Assembly (NCBI GenBank): GCA_963703385.1
Contig: OY969816.1
Span: forward strand, 3,100,001 to 3,164,000
From: Rhodoblastus sp963703385
GTDB lineage: Bacteria > Pseudomonadota > Alphaproteobacteria > Rhizobiales > Beijerinckiaceae
Direction of reading: 5' to 3'
DNA: 64,000 nt
Shown: positions 17,244 through 26,511 of the stretch, piece after piece
How positions within the stretch are numbered: position 1 is the first letter of the stretch
How the letters are laid out: each line of letters opens with the position of its first letter
The notes under the pieces: model-generated
Database searches by the model: none
What the model saw: the letters and a program-made list of their open reading frames with translations, nothing else
Told to the model about the DNA's origin: nothing
Translations under genes and position numbers: made by a program

Positions 17244-18677
17244 ATGTCCACCAATCAATTTGCGGCGGCCCCATCCGAAAGCCTGGCCGAGATCCTGAAA
17301 GGTCAACGCCACGCCTTCGCGGCCGAAGGCGCGCCGTCCCTGGACCAACGCCGCGCCGACATCACCCGCCTGCGCGACGCGGTGAAGTTTTGGGCCCACG
17401 CCATTGCCGACGCCATTGCCGAAGATTTCGGCGGCCGGGCGCGCCACGAGACCCTGCTGGCGGAAGTCTGGCCGGTGCATGCGGCGGCGCGCCACGCCCT
17501 GCGGCGTCTCCCGCGCTGGATGAAGGCGACGCGCGTTCCCGTCGGCCTCGAATTCCGGCCGAGCCGCGCGGAAGTCCTGGTCCAGCCGCTCGGCGTCATC
17601 GGCATCATCGCGCCATGGAACTATCCCGTCAATCTGGCGCTGTCGCCTCTGATCGCCGCGCTTGCCGCCGGCAATCGCGTCATGCTCAAGCCCTCGGAAC
17701 TGACGCCGCGCACCTCGCAACTGCTGGCGAAAATGCTCGGCGAGCTCTATCCTCAGGACAAAGTCGCGGTCGTGCAAGGCGGGGCGGAGGTCGGCGCGGC
17801 CTTTGCCGCCCTGCCGTTCGACCATTTGTTCTTCACCGGCTCGACCGCCGTGGGGCGCAAGGTGATGCTGGCGGCGGCGCAAAATCTGACGCCGGTGACC
17901 CTGGAGCTTGGCGGCAAATCGCCCTGCGTCATTGGTCCGGACGCCAAACTGGCCGAGGCCGCGCTGCGGATCGCCTCCGGAAAATTGTTCAACGCCGGTC
18001 AGTCCTGCATCGCGCCCGATTACGTCCTCCTCCCGCGCGAAAAGCTGGAGGATTTCGTGACCGCCTATGGCGCGGCGGCCAAAAAGCTCTATCCGACCCT
18101 GCGCCGCAACGCGGACTATACCGCCATCCTCAACGATCGCCATCATGCGCGGCTGACCGCCGCGCTGGCCGAGGCCCGCGAGGCCGGCGCCCGCATCGTG
18201 TCGATCGACCCGGCCTCGGAGGGCGAAATGGCGGCGGAGCACAAGATCGCGCCGACGCTGGTGATCGAGCCCCGCGACGATCTGACCTTGATGCGGGAAG
18301 AAATCTTCGGCCCGATCCTGCCGGTCAAGGCCTACGACCGGCTCGACGACGCCATCGAGTTCATCGCGTCGCGGCCGCGGCCGCTGGCGCTCTATTATTT
18401 CGGAGCCTGGGCCGAACACCGCGAAAGGGTGCTCGCCGGCACGCATTCCGGCGGCGTCACCATCAACGACGCCTTGACCCATTTCGTCATCGAGGACCTG
18501 CCTTTCGGCGGGATCGGTCCCTCGGGCCTCGGCGCCTATCACGGCGAAACCGGCTTCCAGACCTTCTCCCACCGGCGGGCGGTGTACCACCAGGGGCCGA
18601 TCGACCCGAAAATGTTCCTGCGTCCGCCCTACTCGCGGATCTTCCCGGCAATCTTCCGCTTCCTGATGCGGAATTGA
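17244..18677 (+). CDS. Aldehyde dehydrogenase, coniferyl-aldehyde type
   Basis: 477 residues of the ALDH superfamily. NAD-binding IIAPWNYPVNLALSPLIAAL and FTGSTAVGRKVM, general-base Glu in VTLELGGKSPCVI, and catalytic Cys in NAGQSCIAPDYVLL. The C-terminal FGGIGPSGLGAYHGETGFQT followed by the hydrophobic tail RPPYSRIFPAIFRFLMRN matches coniferyl aldehyde dehydrogenases (CalB), which oxidise aromatic or long-chain aldehydes. Preceded by sufE with a 45-base gap; probably not functionally linked. Confidence 0.87.
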   Translation: MSTNQFAAAPSESLAEILKGQRHAFAAEGAPSLDQRRADITRLRDAVKFWAHAIADAIAEDFGGRARHETLLAEVWPVHAAARHALRRLPRWMKATRVPVGLEFRPSRAEVLVQPLGVIGIIAPWNYPVNLALSPLIAALAAGNRVMLKPSELTPRTSQLLAKMLGELYPQDKVAVVQGGAEVGAAFAALPFDHLFFTGSTAVGRKVMLAAAQNLTPVTLELGGKSPCVIGPDAKLAEAALRIASGKLFNAGQSCIAPDYVLLPREKLEDFVTAYGAAAKKLYPTLRRNADYTAILNDRHHARLTAALAEAREAGARIVSIDPASEGEMAAEHKIAPTLVIEPRDDLTLMREEIFGPILPVKAYDRLDDAIEFIASRPRPLALYYFGAWAEHRERVLAGTHSGGVTINDALTHFVIEDLPFGGIGPSGLGAYHGETGFQTFSHRRAVYHQGPIDPKMFLRPPYSRIFPAIFRFLMRN

Positions 18678-18810
18678 CGCTCACGCGCAAGGAATGCCGG
18701 GCGGCGGCGCAACCGGGTTCGCCGCCAATTCATTGGCGCCGCCGCGACCGATGCTGTTATAAGCGCCTCAAGACGGCGATTGACTCGCCTCCGGAATTCA
18801 AGTTTTCGCC

Positions 18811-21800
18811 ATGTGGATCGTCCGAATAGCGCTGCAGCGCCCCTATACCTTTCTGGTCATGGCGCTGACCATCGTGCTGGCCACGCCCTACATGCTGCTG
18901 ACCATGCCGACCGACATCCTGCCGGACATCAACATCCCGGTCATCAGCATCATCTGGAACTATTCGGGCCTGGTCGCCCAGGATATGGGCGACCGCGTCA
19001 CCGGGCCGGCCGAGCGCATCCTGACCACCACGGTCAACGACATCGAACATATCGAGTCGCAGTCCTACAACTCTATCGGGATCATAAAAATCTTCTTCCA
19101 GCCCGGCGCCAATATCGGCACGGCCATCGCCCAGACCCTGGCGAGCGAGCAGGTCATGCTCAGAATGCTGCCGCCGGGCACGACGTCGCCGTTGATCATC
19201 ACTTATTCGGCCTCCGCCATTCCGGTGGTCCAGCTCGCCCTTTCCAGCCCCTCGTTACCGGAACAGACCGTTTTCGACTCCGCTTTCAACGCGCTTCGCC
19301 CGCAGCTCGTAACAATTCCCGGTGTGGCCATTCCCTTTCCCTTCGGCGGCAAGCAGCGCGTCATTTCGGTCGATATCGACAGTTCCGCATTGCTCGCCAA
19401 GGGGCTGACGCCGCTCGACGTGGTCAATGCCATCAATGCGCAAAATCTGATCCTGCCCTCCGGCACCGCGAAAATGGGGCCAACCGAATTCGCCGTGACC
19501 CTCAACGGCGCGCCGCAGACGATCGACGGCCTCAACAATCTGCCCGTGCGCACCGTCAATGGCGCAGTGACCTACTTGCGCGAAGTCGCCCATGTGCGCG
19601 ACGGTTTCACGCCGCAGACCAATATCGTCCGCCTCGACGGCGTGCGCGGCGTGCTGATGTCGATCATCAAGAACGGATCGGCCTCGACCCTGCGCATCGT
19701 CCAGACCCTGAAGGACACCTTGCCCCGGGCGGAAAAACTGCTGCCGCCGGGCATCACAGTCCGCGCCCTGTTCGACCAGTCGATCTATGTCCGCGCCGCA
19801 ATTTCCGGGGTGTTGCGCGAGGCCCTGATCGCGGCCGGCCTCACCGCCGCGCTGATCCTGCTGTTCCTCGGCAATTGGCGCGCCACCCTGATCATCGCGA
19901 CTTCGATTCCGCTGTCGATCTTGTCCTCGATGCTGGTTCTCGACGCGCTCGGCCAGACCATCAACATCATGACTCTCGGCGGACTGGCGCTGGCGGTGGG
20001 CATATTGGTGGACGACGCCACGGTGACGATCGAGAATATCGAACGCCATTTGCATCTGGGAACCGGCCTCTACGACTCGATCTATGAAGGCGCGGGCGAA
20101 ATCGCGCTTCCCGCGCTGGTTTCGACGCTGAGCATCTGCATCGTCTTCACGCCGATGTTCTTCCTCGCCGGCGTCTCGAAATTCCTGTTCGTGCCGCTGG
20201 CGGAGGCGGTGGTTTTCGCCATGCTCGCCTCCTACATCCTGTCGCGCACGCTCGTTCCCACTCTGGCGCTGCTGCTGCTGCGCGCGCCCGCGGCGGCGGA
20301 GGGACGAAAGAATCTGTTCGAGCGCCTCCATCACGGCTTCGACGCCGCTTTCGAGCGGATGCGCGCCGCCTATATCGTGCTGTTGAGCATGCTGCTGACC
20401 CGGCGGCGCGTCGTCGGCGGGGCGTTCCTGCTGTTCTGCCTCGCCTCGCTTGGCCTGTTCTTCACTTTGGGCGAGGATTTCTTCCCCTCGGTCAACGCCA
20501 CCGCCATCAGGCTGCACATGCGCGCGCCGACCGGCCTGCGCATCGAGGAAACGGCGCGGCTCGCCGACGAAGTGGATCATTTCATCCGCAGCCAGATTCC
20601 GCCTCGGGAACTGGAGACCATCGTCGATAATATCGGTCTGCCTTATTCGGGCATCAATCTCTCTTACAGCAACGCCGGAACCATCGGAACGCTGGACGCC
20701 GAGATCATGATCGCCCTTGCCGAGAATCATCGTCGGTCACAAGCTTACGTCGATCTGCTGCGGCAAAAGCTGCCGGAGAAATTCCCCGGCGTGGAGTTCT
20801 TCTTCCAGCCCGCCGACATCGTCACCCAGATCCTCAATTTCGGCCAGCCGGCGGCGATCAATGTGCAGATCGTGGGCAACGACGTCCATCAGAACTTTGC
20901 CCGCGCGACGAAAATCGCGAATGAAATCAAGAAAATTCCTGGAACGGTTGACGTCCACATCCTGCAGAGGCTCGACCAGCCGAATTTGCGCCTCGTCATG
21001 GACCGCACGCGCATGCAGCAGGTGGGAATCAATGCGGACGCCGTCGGGGAAAACGTGCTGATCTCGCTTTCCGGCAGCAGCCAGACCTCGCCGACCTTCT
21101 GGCTCAACCCACACAACCGCATATCCTACAGCATCACCGCCCAGACGCCGCAATATCGCGTCGCCTCGGTCGACGATCTGTTGTCTACCCCGGTCAGCCC
21201 GGGAACCGGCACCGCGCCGCAACTGCTCGGCAATCTCGCCGTCGTCGCGCCTGGAGGCATCGAGGCCCTGGTGTCGCATTTCAACCTTCGCCCCGCCGTC
21301 GACATCTATGTCAGCGTCGAGGGGCGGGCGCTGGGCGGGGTTGCGGCCGAGGTCCAGAAAATCGTCGACGCGGCGCAGCCGACTTTGTCGCGCGGAACGG
21401 AAATCGCGCTGCGCGGCCAGGCGGCGACGATGAAAAGCTCCTATTTCGGCCTCGGCGTCGGCGTGGCGGTCGCCATCGTCCTCGTCTATCTGCTGATCGT
21501 GATCAATTTCCAGTCCCTGCTCGATCCGCTCATCATCATCAGCGCGCTGCCCGCCGCGCTCGCCGGCATCGCCTGGATGCTGTTCATCACCGGGACTCAT
21601 CTGTCGGTTCCCGCGCTCACCGGCGCGATCATGACCACCGGCGTCGCCACGGCCAATTCGATCCTGCTGGTCTCCTTTGCCCGCGAGCGGCTGCGCCAGG
21701 GCTCAGGCCCGCTTTCCGCCGCCCTCGAGGCCGGCGCGACCCGCATCAGGCCGGTGCTGATGACCGCCTTCGCCATGATCGTCGGCATGATCCCGATGGC

Positions 21801-21981
21801 GCTGGGTCTCGGCGAGGGCGCGGAGCAGAATGCGCCGCTGGGCCGCGCTGTCATCGGAGGCCTGCTTTTCGCCACGTTTTCCACCCTTCTCTTCGTTCCG
21901 CTGGTTTTCGCCGGGGCGCACAGCCTCCGCGCCCACAAGACCGGCCGATTGGCAGATCAAGAGGCGACGCCTGCGCCGTGA
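18811..21981 (+). CDS. RND-family efflux transporter, inner-membrane pump
   Basis: 1056 residues with the RND layout: TM1 (MWIVRIALQRPYTFLVMALT), a large periplasmic loop, TM2-6, a second loop (starting about residue 575, FFPSVNATAIRLHMRAPTG) and TM8-12. TM4 has the proton-relay Asp pair (AVGILVDDATVTIENIERH). Closest to HAE1-type multidrug pumps (AcrB/MexB group). It overlaps the adaptor gene by GTGA. The pump gene precedes the adaptor gene, opposite to the most common order. No outer-membrane channel gene is nearby, so a remote TolC-like protein would be needed. Confidence 0.92.
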   Translation: MWIVRIALQRPYTFLVMALTIVLATPYMLLTMPTDILPDINIPVISIIWNYSGLVAQDMGDRVTGPAERILTTTVNDIEHIESQSYNSIGIIKIFFQPGANIGTAIAQTLASEQVMLRMLPPGTTSPLIITYSASAIPVVQLALSSPSLPEQTVFDSAFNALRPQLVTIPGVAIPFPFGGKQRVISVDIDSSALLAKGLTPLDVVNAINAQNLILPSGTAKMGPTEFAVTLNGAPQTIDGLNNLPVRTVNGAVTYLREVAHVRDGFTPQTNIVRLDGVRGVLMSIIKNGSASTLRIVQTLKDTLPRAEKLLPPGITVRALFDQSIYVRAAISGVLREALIAAGLTAALILLFLGNWRATLIIATSIPLSILSSMLVLDALGQTINIMTLGGLALAVGILVDDATVTIENIERHLHLGTGLYDSIYEGAGEIALPALVSTLSICIVFTPMFFLAGVSKFLFVPLAEAVVFAMLASYILSRTLVPTLALLLLRAPAAAEGRKNLFERLHHGFDAAFERMRAAYIVLLSMLLTRRRVVGGAFLLFCLASLGLFFTLGEDFFPSVNATAIRLHMRAPTGLRIEETARLADEVDHFIRSQIPPRELETIVDNIGLPYSGINLSYSNAGTIGTLDAEIMIALAENHRRSQAYVDLLRQKLPEKFPGVEFFFQPADIVTQILNFGQPAAINVQIVGNDVHQNFARATKIANEIKKIPGTVDVHILQRLDQPNLRLVMDRTRMQQVGINADAVGENVLISLSGSSQTSPTFWLNPHNRISYSITAQTPQYRVASVDDLLSTPVSPGTGTAPQLLGNLAVVAPGGIEALVSHFNLRPAVDIYVSVEGRALGGVAAEVQKIVDAAQPTLSRGTEIALRGQAATMKSSYFGLGVGVAVAIVLVYLLIVINFQSLLDPLIIISALPAALAGIAWMLFITGTHLSVPALTGAIMTTGVATANSILLVSFARERLRQGSGPLSAALEAGATRIRPVLMTAFAMIVGMIPMALGLGEGAEQNAPLGRAVIGGLLFATFSTLLFVPLVFAGAHSLRAHKTGRLADQEATPAP

Positions 21982-23189
21982 GCAAGACAAAGCACCAGAA
22001 TCTCGCGCTGAACAGCGACGACGGCCATCTTCACCTGCCGCGACGCCAAAGAGTCTGGCGCGGCGCGACGCGCGTCGTGCTGATCGTCGTTTTGCTGCTG
22101 GGCCTTGGCGCGGCGCGGGTGCTGGTGCAGCGGGCGGCGAGCAAGGCCGAGCTGGAAGCGCAGTCGCTCGAAGGCCAGCGCATATTCGTCACCACGGTCA
22201 CGCCGACGCCGAGCAAGTCCAGCGGCCTGCTGACCCTGCCGGCGACCCTGCGCGGCGACAACGAGACCTCTATTTACGCCCGGGTCAACGGCTATGTCCG
22301 CAAGTTCAATGTCGAAATCGGCGACCGCGTGACCAAGGGCGAGCGCCTCGCCGAACTCGACACGCCGGAGCTCGACCAGCAGGTCCGTCAGGCCGCGGCC
22401 CAGGTCGAACAGGCCAAGGCCAATGTGGTCCTGGGCAAAGTGGCGCTCGATCGCTGGAAAAAGCTGTTTTCGCAAGATTCGGTGGCGAAGCAGGACCTCG
22501 ACACCAAGCAGAACGCCTATGACACCGCCGTCGCCGCGCAAGCCGCCGCCCAGGCCAATCTCAAGCAACTGCAGGCGACCACCGCCTTCAAGAATGTCGA
22601 GGCGCCGTTCGACGGCGTGATCACCGCGCGCAATGTCGATATCGGCAATCTCGTCAATTCCGGCAGCGCCGGCGTCGCGCTGTTCTCGATGGCGGTCACC
22701 GACCCCCTGCGCGTTTTCGTCGACGTGCCGCAAGCCTACGTGAAGATGATCCATGTCGGGTCGGACGTCCCTGTCGCCCAGGCCGAACTTCCCGGCCAGG
22801 TTTTCAAGGCCGTCGTCACCTATGTCGCGGGCGCGATCGACATCGCGACCCGCACCCTGCGCATCGAGCTGATGCTGCACAACCGGGACGGCCGGCTGAA
22901 GCCGGGAACCTATGTCCAGATCGCCTTGCCGCTCGCCCCGGCGGGCGCGGTCGCCATACCCGCCAACACCTTGCTGTTCCGCGCCGAGGGGCCGAATGTC
23001 GCTTTGGTGGACAAGTCCGGGATCGTTCGCCTTCAGCCGATCATGATCGCCCGCGACCTCGGCGCAAGCCTGGAAGTCGCGCAAGGCGTGACGCCGTCCG
23101 ACCAGATCGTGCTCAACCCGCCGGATTCGATCGCCAATGGCGATCACGTCACCGTGGTTTCCGAGGCGAAGCCGGCCTCCGGGAAATGA
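21978..23189 (+). CDS. RND periplasmic adaptor (membrane fusion protein)
   Basis: 403 residues starting at GTG 21978, overlapping the pump stop by four bases. One N-terminal membrane anchor (about residues 32-49, VVLIVVLLLGLGAARVLV). Split lipoyl halves: ETSIYARVNGYVRKFNVEIG, then TAFKNVEAPFDGVITARNVD. Between them is a helical hairpin (AAAQVEQAKANVVLGKVALD), followed by the beta-barrel and membrane-proximal domains. It couples the pump to an outer-membrane channel. Confidence 0.92.
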   Translation: MSKTKHQNLALNSDDGHLHLPRRQRVWRGATRVVLIVVLLLGLGAARVLVQRAASKAELEAQSLEGQRIFVTTVTPTPSKSSGLLTLPATLRGDNETSIYARVNGYVRKFNVEIGDRVTKGERLAELDTPELDQQVRQAAAQVEQAKANVVLGKVALDRWKKLFSQDSVAKQDLDTKQNAYDTAVAAQAAAQANLKQLQATTAFKNVEAPFDGVITARNVDIGNLVNSGSAGVALFSMAVTDPLRVFVDVPQAYVKMIHVGSDVPVAQAELPGQVFKAVVTYVAGAIDIATRTLRIELMLHNRDGRLKPGTYVQIALPLAPAGAVAIPANTLLFRAEGPNVALVDKSGIVRLQPIMIARDLGASLEVAQGVTPSDQIVLNPPDSIANGDHVTVVSEAKPASGK

Positions 23190-23851
23190 CCTGGCGGTGA
23201 AAGTCCAACGCTTGGTTCCCAACAACGGATGGCGCCGATGGGCGGGGAGCGGAAAGGGACCGATGGGTGGAAATTGGGCGGGAAGCAGTTGAAGAAGCGA
23301 TCGTGAAATTTTTGTTGGGTCGCGTCAAACTTGGCTCGCCGCCGGAGGGTGTCCGTTGAGCCATGCGCCGATCCGGCGTTCAATGCGCCTTGTATGAGGA
23401 CAGGAAATCGACCAAGGCGAACCGTTCGACGAGCCGCTCAATGCGGTCGGCCTCGTCGGTCGTCAGATCGCCGGCCAGGACTGCGCAGGCGAGATCGCCG
23501 AATTGATCGGCGAGCGCCGGTGACGCCGCAGCCGACGGATGTCCTGGGGCATTGTCGCTCGGCGACGAGTGATTACGCCGGTCAAGCCTTGCCCGCGCCG
23601 GTCCGTTTCGCCGTCTCGCGAAAACAGAAAATCGCCATTGTGGTTCGTCGCGCCGCATCGTTTCACAACAATGCGCGCCGCGCGGTTAAAGGGGGATTAA
23701 TAAGCTAAACCCTAGACCGGGGCCCGGAACGGCAGATTCCCACCCTATGGCTTCCGTTCGCGCGACGGCAACCGATCGCTCCAGGTCGTCCTCTGCCCGA
23801 TGGAACCAATGCGCGCACGGGAGCCCAAAGGTCAGATTCAACCCGCTAACC
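23190..23851. other. Intergenic region with a possible gene remnant
   Basis: About 660 bases between the adaptor gene and the decarboxylase. The middle (23380-23530) has coding character on the minus strand, listed separately. The remaining 190 bases on the left and right show no gene. The adaptor and decarboxylase genes converge on this stretch. Confidence 0.45.
23380..23658 (-). pseudogene. Possible remnant of a DUF5681-like protein
   Basis: The C-terminal half of this 92-codon frame, ADQFGDLACAVLAGDLTTDE followed by ADRIERLVERFALVDFLSS, resembles the conserved C terminus of DUF5681-type hypothetical proteins of alphaproteobacteria (a short helix, a gel-like AGDLTxxEA turn and a long helix). 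The N-terminal part has no such character, so this looks like a 3' fragment of a decayed gene. Recognition is from memory of the pattern only. Confidence 0.3.
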
Positions 23852-25273
23852 TCAACTGGCGGCGGCGTTCTCCAGCGCCGCGATGAAGGCGTCGATGTCC
23901 TCGCGCCGGGTGCGGTGATTGACGAGCGCGCAGCGGATGACCGGTTCGCCGTTCAAAATGGTCAGGGACGGGGCGGCGGCGCCGGAGAGGTGCAAAATTT
24001 CGACGATGGCGCGGTTGCGCGGCCCGGCGTTTTCGCCGCGCAAGCCGAAGCAGACGATGTTCAGCGTCACCGGCGCCTTGACCTCGAACAGAGCGCCTTC
24101 GCTCAGGCGCTGGATGAGATAGGCCGCGAGATCGCAAGTCCCCTCGATGGAGCGGCCGAGCGCCTCGGTTCCCAACACTTTTAGGGTGAACCAGGTTTTG
24201 AGCGCCTGAAAGCCGCGCGAAAGATCGGGGCCGTAATCGCAGGGCCAGGACTCGCCCGCCGCGAGGCCGCGCGCCGCCCGCGTCAGATAGGCGTTGGAGC
24301 TGACAAAAGTCCTTTTCTGCAACTCGCCGTCGCGGGTGAGCAGAAAACCCGCCGAATAGGGAACCTGACCCCATTTGTGGAAATCGAAGGCGATCGAATC
24401 GGCGCGCTCCAGCCCTTTCAACAGCGGCGCGAGACGCGGCGAAAAGACGGCGAGCGCGCCGAAGGCGCCGTCGACATGGAACCACATCCCCTCTGACGCC
24501 GCGAGCTCGGCCAGCTCGTCCAATGGGTCGACGCCGCCGAGATTGACCGTGCCCGCCGTGCCGACCAGCAGGAAAGGCGTCGCGCCTTGCGCGCGATCCT
24601 CCGCGATCAACGTGCGCAAAGCCGCGACCTGGACGGCGCCGTCGGGGCCGCAGGGGGCGCGGCGCAGATTCTTGGAGCCTATGCCCGCCATTTCCATCGC
24701 CTGGGCGATGCAGCCATGGGCGGCCTCCGACGTATAGGCGCGCAGCTCAAGCGAAGGCGGCGCGCCGGAACGCCGCGCGTCGTCGCCGAGCAGGGCGGTG
24801 CGCGCGACCAGCAGCGCGAGAAAATTGGCGATCGAGGTTCCGGTGACGAAAAGCCCCGCCGCATTTTGAGGGAAGCCGAAAGCCTGGCGCATCCAGCGGG
24901 TGATCTGGCGCTCGACCTCGATGCCGATATGGTCGCGACCGCCGCAATTGGCGTTGAGCCCGGCCGCCAGCATTTCCGCGACCATCCCGACTGGCGTCCC
25001 GGCGCCATGAACCCAGCCCATGAAGGCGGGATGGAGATTGCCGGTGGCGTAGGGCTTGATCGCTTCGTCAAAAAGGCTGAGCGCCTCGCCAAGCGACGAG
25101 CCTTCTTTCGGCAGGTCGCTGGTGAAGCGCGCGCGGATTTCGGGCGGCGCGGGGGTCCAGACCGGGCGCTCCCGCACGGTTCTGATATGGTCGATCATGC
25201 CGTCCAGCGCTTCATGGGCCAGAGCGCGAAATTCCTCCCAGTCGTCGGGATCGAGCTCCGAGCCCGCCGTCAC
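23852..25273 (-). CDS. PLP-dependent decarboxylase (group II, aromatic-amino-acid type)
   Basis: 473 residues from GTG 25273, which overlaps the upstream stop as GTGA. Group II decarboxylase features: NLHPAFMGWVHGAGTPVGMV near the N terminus, an internal GLFVTGTSIANFLALLVAR, HVDGAFGALAVFSP (Asp that contacts the PLP nitrogen) and DFHKWGQVPYSAGFLL (PLP-binding Lys). The family includes aromatic-L-amino-acid, glutamate and diaminobutyrate decarboxylases. Last gene of a three-gene operon with two other biosynthetic-looking enzymes; the substrate is probably made or modified by them. Confidence 0.83.
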   Translation of the reverse strand: MTAGSELDPDDWEEFRALAHEALDGMIDHIRTVRERPVWTPAPPEIRARFTSDLPKEGSSLGEALSLFDEAIKPYATGNLHPAFMGWVHGAGTPVGMVAEMLAAGLNANCGGRDHIGIEVERQITRWMRQAFGFPQNAAGLFVTGTSIANFLALLVARTALLGDDARRSGAPPSLELRAYTSEAAHGCIAQAMEMAGIGSKNLRRAPCGPDGAVQVAALRTLIAEDRAQGATPFLLVGTAGTVNLGGVDPLDELAELAASEGMWFHVDGAFGALAVFSPRLAPLLKGLERADSIAFDFHKWGQVPYSAGFLLTRDGELQKRTFVSSNAYLTRAARGLAAGESWPCDYGPDLSRGFQALKTWFTLKVLGTEALGRSIEGTCDLAAYLIQRLSEGALFEVKAPVTLNIVCFGLRGENAGPRNRAIVEILHLSGAAAPSLTILNGEPVIRCALVNHRTRREDIDAFIAALENAAAS

Positions 25274-26511
25274 GAGGCCGCCCTGACGCCCGGCGCGGCC
25301 CGGCGACACAACATGTCCTGGAAGGCGGAAAAAATCTTTGTCATCTGGGACGGCTTGTAGGGGAAGAGGTTGTTCGGGTCGAGCGCATGGATGATCATCG
25401 CCGTCCCGGCCTCGAAGATCAACAGCTCGCCGTCGCGCGTCTCGGCGCAATCGAGCAGGACATAATCGAGCCCCGTGCGCCGCCAGACCGCTTCGAGCGC
25501 GTCGGCGTGGCGAGCAGCGAAATCCTGGTCGAACCGCGCCATGAAGCGGGCCTCCTCGACGCGATGGGCCGGGTTGTCCATCATGTCGGCGTTGAGATAA
25601 TGGACCATCCAGCGCGGAGAGACCGCCATATGGACGGCGAAGGGCGCGCCTTCGATCAGGACGATGCGATATTTGCGGAAAAGCCCGTCCGCGCCGCTGT
25701 AATCGACAAAAGGCGCGGCGTAGTGGGCCGCGCCTTCGGTTCCGGCGAGATAAGCATCGAGATCGGAGCGGCTTTCGATCTTGCGCAGGCCGTCCCCGGC
25801 ATGGAAGCCGGCCGGGCGGGCGATGAAGGGAAAGTCCGGGCCCTCGGCCGCGCCAAGCGCCGCCCGGTCGAGCCGAAGCGTCGGCGGAACGAGGGCGCCG
25901 GGCGCATCCCGCATCAGCAAAGAAAACCCGTCGCGGGTCAGAACGGCGATTTTTTCCGGCGCATTGACCAGCGGGCGCGGCCAGAACGGCGCCGCCGCCG
26001 CGAGCTTTTGCAGAAGCGGGAGATTGGCGTCGGATTCGGCCACCGCGACAAAGGCGACGTCATGGTCGGGAAGGACTTCCGGCAGGGGCGTTTCAGGCGT
26101 GAGATAAAGCGCGTCGAGGGCGATTTCGCTTTGTTCGAGCAGGAATTCCAGCGGCGTATTGGCCATGAAATCGCCTGGCGCCATCAGGGCGAGCAGCCGC
26201 AGGGGCGCGGCGCCGGTCCGGGCATGGGTGAAATGGCGCGCGCGGCGCAAGGCGTCGGCCTGGAGCGCGATGCGATTGGCGCCATTGCCCAGAACCTGCT
26301 GGGTCGTCGAAAGATCGAGCCAGGCCGCCGCGTCGGCACCGTCGCGCTCGATCCGCGCGACGAGTTGGGACACGAAAGGCGCGAAATCGCCGCCCTGCAT
26401 GGCGTGGCGAATGATCGCCGCCAGTCCGATCAAGGGCGCCGAGGCTGTCGCCACGCCGGAATTGGAAACGGAAAAATGCAAAACGCTCTCCCTCGCTTCG
26501 GCGCCCGTCAT
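25270..26511 (-). CDS. ATP-grasp protein with N-terminal helical domain
   Basis: 413 residues; ATG 26511 overlaps the upstream stop as ATGA. The N-terminal ~90 residues are helical and TPR-like (RIERDGADAAAWLDLSTTQQ, then ANRIALQADALRRARHF). The C-terminal ~200 residues look like an ATP-grasp ligase: FPFIARPAGFHAGDGLRKIE (glycine-rich ATP loop), FRKYRIVLIEGAPFAVHMAV, and a late acidic strand with Mg-binding Glu (DGELLIFEAGTAMIIHALDP). These enzymes join a carboxylate to an amine through an acylphosphate (as in RimK or glutathione synthetase). The partners are unknown. It lies between two PLP enzymes in one operon. Confidence 0.68.
   Translation of the reverse strand: MTGAEARESVLHFSVSNSGVATASAPLIGLAAIIRHAMQGGDFAPFVSQLVARIERDGADAAAWLDLSTTQQVLGNGANRIALQADALRRARHFTHARTGAAPLRLLALMAPGDFMANTPLEFLLEQSEIALDALYLTPETPLPEVLPDHDVAFVAVAESDANLPLLQKLAAAAPFWPRPLVNAPEKIAVLTRDGFSLLMRDAPGALVPPTLRLDRAALGAAEGPDFPFIARPAGFHAGDGLRKIESRSDLDAYLAGTEGAAHYAAPFVDYSGADGLFRKYRIVLIEGAPFAVHMAVSPRWMVHYLNADMMDNPAHRVEEARFMARFDQDFAARHADALEAVWRRTGLDYVLLDCAETRDGELLIFEAGTAMIIHALDPNNLFPYKPSQMTKIFSAFQDMLCRRAAPGVRAAS

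Noticed and set aside
16740..18590. 616-codon minus-strand frame across sufE and the aldehyde dehydrogenase
   Set aside because: Antisense to two well-supported genes; Arg/Gly-rich composition.
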